Assembly (NCBI GenBank): GCA_032718475.1
Contig: JAUCBJ010004326.1
Location: 1 to 22,545 of the forward strand
From: Nemertoderma westbladi
Lineage: Eukaryota > Xenacoelomorpha > Nemertodermatida > Nemertodermatidae
Direction: 5' to 3'
DNA length: 22,545 nt
Of the stretch, positions 18,629 to 22,545 are shown one piece after another. The position numbers and the translations under genes were made by a program. The notes below the pieces were generated by a model, which did not search any database, was not told the DNA's origin, and saw only the letters and a program-made list of their open reading frames with translations. Each line of letters begins with the position of its first letter. Position 1 is the first letter of the stretch.

Positions 18629-20804
18629 ATTTCTGCACATATATGTGTCACGCGAAGATTCATTCCGCCGTGAGTGACCATACCAATGTGATGGGGATGA
18701 TTAAGCTTGAGAGTTTATAATTTTATACCTGGTAGACAACAATTAAATGTAAATTAATCCTGGATATCTATGACGACACATTAGTGTAAAGTGTAACATT
18801 TACCGTAGGTACTAATGTATAGTACAGTAGTGTAACATTTAGGTACTATTATACGGCAGCATTGTATACCGTATACTGACCGTATACCTCAGCTGATATG
18901 AGTTTGTCACTGTGAGACTCAAGAACACTATAAAAGTTGGTTCTAACAAAATGAACCAAACCAAAATTCCCAAGGGCCATGGGTTTCCAACTTGGATATC
19001 AATGGTTGTAAGGTTATAATTAGTTCTTATGTTAGGCCAGATGCGTGTGCTATAGTCCCGGCTGTTCAATACATTACGTCGTACTAGATAGTTATTATTA
19101 TATAGAATAATTTACCATATTTAATGAATCATTATTATAAGCCTTCGGAATTACACAGGGAGCGAGCGGTCTGGTATTAGCAATTCAACGAATCTGATAT
19201 TTTCTCAATATTTTTCTATGAATTCTATTGTGGGGCCGAGCAACGAAAGTAAGCATACGGATACCACGATCTCAATCAGTGAGTCTGTCGTTCTGTTGAT
19301 CTGTCGTTCTGTTGCGTCCAATATTTAAACGTTAAATAACTCGAGCAATCCTTGATGAATGTTATACAAACTCGGTACACATGTAGTCTGGCAAAAGTTT
19401 TGAAATTTTACATTAGAATTTGTTTGGGGCCTTCCAGCACCTAAGATAAAAGCCGTTAATTTGTTAATCTTTTTAGCCTGTCCTTTCACGGAAATTAATT
19501 ATTTTCTACTGCAAGATTTAAATAATTATACTTTAAAATTATACAGCTGGAATCCTTATACCACCTTCCATTATATTTTTGATAAGTTCAAATGATTTCC
19601 AGATATGTGTTTTTAATTTATATTTTATTAACTAATTAAATAGCCACTTCTCTCCTTACTATTTCCATCTCCCGATAGAAGTATGGCGTGCTTTCTATGG
19701 CTGGCTAACCTATATATTTCAACTCAAATGTGAGTGTGTGGGGGTGGGGGATAATTACATCTATAGGACAGGTAGGGATAGGAGGTATGAACCAGACTAA
19801 TAAGAAAGTTTATTGTTTATTTCGCAAAATTATTGGCAGGGGTATGGTGTTTATTTAATAATTTCGTTGAGGGATTGACATGGTAAATTAATTTAATAAT
19901 ATTTCAGTATCAATACTACATCGGCATAAGTTAAGATTTAATGATCGTTCTAAATTGGGTCGCCTCCACGCCTAAAAATTGTATAATATACATGTAATAT
20001 TATTACTTTTTAAATACCTATTATCTGTCTGCCATCAATCCTATATTAAATTAAATTAAAGGAAGAACAGGAGTCTTACACCCCCAATAAAAAATATAGA
20101 ATCAGGACATTTAGCCCAAAATATTTCTTGACCCCTAGGGTCATCGAAGACCAACAAACACACAAACACAAACAAATATAAATACATGCTAAACATACAG
20201 GTATGTGTCGCAACCCTAACTCTAAGCCTACCCGCCATACACTAAATGATACCGTTAATAAACTGCACAATAGCTAAGCCTATATTCTATAAGAAAATAT
20301 ATGACAATTTTGTCGCCGTGAAAGGGGTATGACTGAGGCAAAAATAATTAATTTGTGAAAAATATGGTTGCGTTTCGGTGTCTTGGACCAGTACGCGCTA
20401 ATCCTCGACACCTCGTCAGCTGGACTGGGAATTAGCCAAGCCTATCTGTAATGCACCAATGCATCAATGCATCAATCCTATATGCGCCTGTGGGTTGGGG
20501 TGCAGACTAAGAGGGGGGTTGAGGGAGAGTAACCTTCCCCTCTTCTTTTATTTATTGGAGGTTTGGGTAAATTTGTTAAATACCGATTTTGTTTTAGAAT
20601 TGATCAATTTTAATTGGTATCTCATAACTGAGCCGCGTGCTGCGCGAATACCCCATGAACGTGTATTAGTCGTGTATACTACTGTATTACACCATGGCCT
20701 GGAATATAGTGTTGTAATTCAGTGAAACGCCCCACCCCAAATTTACCCACCCTAGAAATCTATTGAGATTGCATGAAATTTGAAACAGAGAAAGTTTTAC
20801 CTAT
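18629..20804. other. AT-rich region without recognisable gene
   Basis: Short open frames in this stretch have no motifs and overlap each other. A small direct repeat AGTGTAACATTTA...GGTACTA occurs at about 18789-18852. A TATAAAAG stands at 18930 without a gene after it. ATGCATCA repeats occur near 20453-20475. I see no RNA gene and no further transposon protein. Confidence 0.6.
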
Positions 20805-21510
20805 CTCCTCCTTAGTGGGTGAGCCATTTGTTGTTTTCGCTTTCAATTTTTAGCTACAAGCGTTTGAAAAAGTGTCTCCGGCTATATTTCAGCTGTAATA
20901 CTGCAGTCATTCTTCAACCTTATACTGTAGTAATTAGTTGGTTGCAATAGAGAGTGAATTTGATTAGGAAGTATGAACGGTAATAAGTCGGTCAACCATG
21001 GATGAAATAGAACCAAACTTGGTACAGATGTCAGTCTATCAAAGGTTAAAAATTCTACACACAGACAGATTTCTATAGTTCCTCTCTCTATCGCTAGGGG
21101 GGGGGGGGGGGATTTTTTTCGTGCTAGCACATTTTAATTATTCCGAGAAATCGAAAATTATTTACTGCTAATGTTATTTATTTATTATTTATGTGCTACT
21201 TATGATATATTTGTGTATTTATTAAATATAATAATAATAGCGTGCAGCGGAAGCAATTACATGCAACATTCGAATGCCCATAACTGGTGCTAGCTAGCTA
21301 TTTCCCAATCAAATTCAAATGTTTTGATATTTTTGGAATCTTTGCATGGGCACTGGGCAGCTTTCCATTGCTACAAACAAATTTCTATAAGGTTGAAGAA
21401 TAACTGCAATGCGACTGGCGCAAAATCGACGGAGACACTTTTTTCAAACGATTAAAAGACTAAAGATTAAAAGCAAACATACAATTTCTGGCTCACCCAC
21501 TAGGGAGGAG
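20805..21510. repeat. Long imperfect inverted repeat (foldback-like)
   Basis: The left arm 20805-20923 (CTCCTCCTTAGTGGGTGAGC ... TTCTTCAACCTTA) matches the reverse complement of 21387-21510 with scattered changes. Weaker matches continue inward to about 20975 and 21303 (GAATTTGATTAGGAA against TTCCCAATCAAATTC). The loop of roughly 330 bp holds a run of 15 G (21097-21111) and AT-rich DNA. No transposase is present. It could be a non-autonomous foldback element or a local inverted duplication. Confidence 0.75.
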
Positions 21511-21723
21511 CCACTTCACTTTGGAAAGCTAACAAGGAGAATAATTTTGTAAATCACTTAGGTAAACCAACAGTGCAAGAATTTTTTATTAATGGGGCCG
21601 ATGACCCCCTCGAATTTTGAGAAATTTGTCGAAACTATATGGGATGTGGACTGGCGTGGTGGGAGGGTTGCATTGGAGTATTATCGCATGCTCAGGCCGG
21701 TTTTCCGCCAGGTTACAGCACAG
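21511..21723. other. Spacer before the third reverse transcriptase
   Basis: There is an open frame from 21592 into the reverse transcriptase, but its first 44 codons show no RT motif I can identify. It could be decayed RT sequence or unrelated DNA fused in frame. Confidence 0.4.
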
Positions 21724-22545
21724 TGGACTAATCTTATTAACCGTTTTATCAATGGGGGGAGAATTTGTTATACATGCTTTGTTGACTTTAGACGCGCATT
21801 TGATTGTATAGATAGAAAAGCTCTCTGGTTAAAATTAGCCGCGGTGGGTTTCTACTGGGAAATTGTTTAAAATCATTCAAAGCATGTATGAAACGATAAA
21901 ATCATGTGTTCATATACGAGGTTCATTATCAGGGCATTTTAACTGCCTCATGGGTGTCAGACAGGGGTCCGACAGGGTGTCCGACAGGGTGTCCGACAGG
22001 GTGTCCGACAGGGTTTCCGATAGGATGTCTGATAGGTTGTCCGACAGGGTGTCCCGCAGGGCGTCCGACAGGGCGTCCGACAGGGCGTCCGATAGGATGT
22101 CTGACAGGGTGTCCGGCAGGGCGTCTGACAGGGCGTCCGACATGGTGTCCGATAGGATGTCCGACAGGGTGTCCGGCAGGGCGTCCGACAGGACGTCCGA
22201 CAGGGTGTCCGACAGGGTGTCCGATAGGATGTCCGACAGGGTGTCCGGCAGGTCGTCCGACAGGGCGTCCGATAGGATGTCCGACAGGGGGAATGTCTGT
22301 TACCACTTATAGTTGCCATTTTTATTAATGGCATTGAGATGGAAATGGCAAGGGGGCATTACGTGGGCCTCACAGTGGGAACTTTTAAACTGTTTATGCT
22401 ATTATATTCCGACGATGTGATATTGTTGGCGGATTCAGCAGAGATGCTGCAGGACTCCCTAATAAAATTACAAAACTAGTCCAACTCTTGGGGAGTTGAC
22501 GTTAATTTGGATAAAACGAAAATCATTATTTTTCGGAAAGGGGGG
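21724..22545 (+). pseudogene. Third non-LTR reverse transcriptase (Jockey/CR1-like), split by a minisatellite, 3' end outside window
   Basis: RT homology begins near 21724 and contains motif A in CFVDFRRAFDCID (21775-21813). A one-base insertion near 21856 shifts the frame, which then reads KIIQSMYE and ends in the motif-B lead-in MGVRQG (21950-21967). The codons that follow are replaced by a 12-bp minisatellite to 22289. RT resumes, frame-damaged, just after the array. It continues with FINGIEMEM (22321-22347) and motif C as YSDD (22405-22416), an in-frame TAG at 22477-22479, and VNLDKTKIIIF up to the edge. The copy is inactive. It differs from the other two RTs in motifs A-C. Confidence 0.88.
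21953..22289. repeat. 12-bp minisatellite, about 28 units, inside the RT motif B region
   Basis: The unit is GGTGTCCGACAG with variants GATGTCCGATAG, GGCGTCCGACAG and GGTGTCCGGCAG. The first unit, GGTGTCAGACAG (21953-21964), is the codon string for the Val-Arg-Gln of the conserved GVRQG motif. The 12-bp period keeps every frame open on both strands, giving artefactual Ser-Asp-Arg and Cys-Pro-Thr-Gly repeats. The variants alternate in larger blocks, for example GATAGGATGT followed by GACAGGGTGTCCGGCAGG. Confidence 0.95.

Noticed and set aside
15138-18677. Many long ORFs on both strands across the minisatellite
   Set aside because: They are repeats of 13 residues caused by a 39-bp unit without stops, occur in several frames and on both strands at once, and change frame at 40-41-bp variants.
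20200-20235. Telomere-like CAACCCTAACTCTAAGCCTACCC
   Set aside because: It is a single short degenerate stretch, not an array of the TTAGGG type.
21863-22334. Ser-Asp-Arg, Cys-Pro-Thr-Gly and similar repeat ORFs
   Set aside because: These are frame readings of the 12-bp minisatellite; four or more mutually overlapping frames are open, so none is supported as a gene.

Overview
This 22.5-kb window looks like repeat-dense, intergenic DNA from a metazoan, most likely an invertebrate. It holds several unrelated retroelement families (three non-LTR reverse transcriptases and one BEL/Pao-type LTR element), long minisatellites and AT-rich filler. I see no host gene, no rRNA or tRNA gene, and no bacterial-style operon. 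The species cannot be named from the sequence.

Layout: (1) 2-2656 (+) is the 3' part of a non-LTR retrotransposon polyprotein (endonuclease C-terminal half plus reverse transcriptase). It is open from the window edge and has no in-frame stop. (2) 2763-about 3775 (+) is the decayed 3' end of a second, different non-LTR element of CR1/Jockey type. (3) 4096-4160 is a G-rich stretch resembling a DNA-transposon end. (4) 4213-4495 and 15132-18628 are two parts of one 39-bp minisatellite, split by an insertion. (5) 4496-15131 is a complete LTR retrotransposon on the minus strand. It has 1550- and 1544-bp TG...CA LTRs about 98% identical by hand count, a 5-bp target duplication ACGAG at both ends, and a polypurine tract. 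(6) 18629-20804 is AT-rich DNA without a recognisable gene. (7) 20805-21510 is a long imperfect inverted repeat. (8) 21724-22545 (+) is a third, decayed non-LTR reverse transcriptase running off the window. A 12-bp minisatellite splits it and appears to have grown out of the enzyme's own conserved GVRQG codons.

The LTR element is the most interesting object. In transcription order (right to left) it has a 5' LTR, palindromic 39-bp leader repeats, a displaced candidate primer-binding site, and a Gag reading frame broken by one frameshift and one stop. Next comes a fused Gag-Pol remnant that keeps DUF1759 and the Pol C-terminal DUF5641 region but has lost reverse transcriptase, RNase H and integrase. 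Then follow tandem repeats, an intact 819-codon accessory ORF in the position where retroviruses carry env, the polypurine tract, and the 3' LTR. The accessory ORF combines a region weakly resembling a catalytically degenerate DEDD 3'-5' exonuclease with two CCHC zinc knuckles. The copy cannot be autonomous and would depend on Pol supplied from elsewhere.

Inferred order of events: the minisatellite expanded first, the LTR element then inserted into one of its units, and about 30 substitutions have since separated the LTRs.
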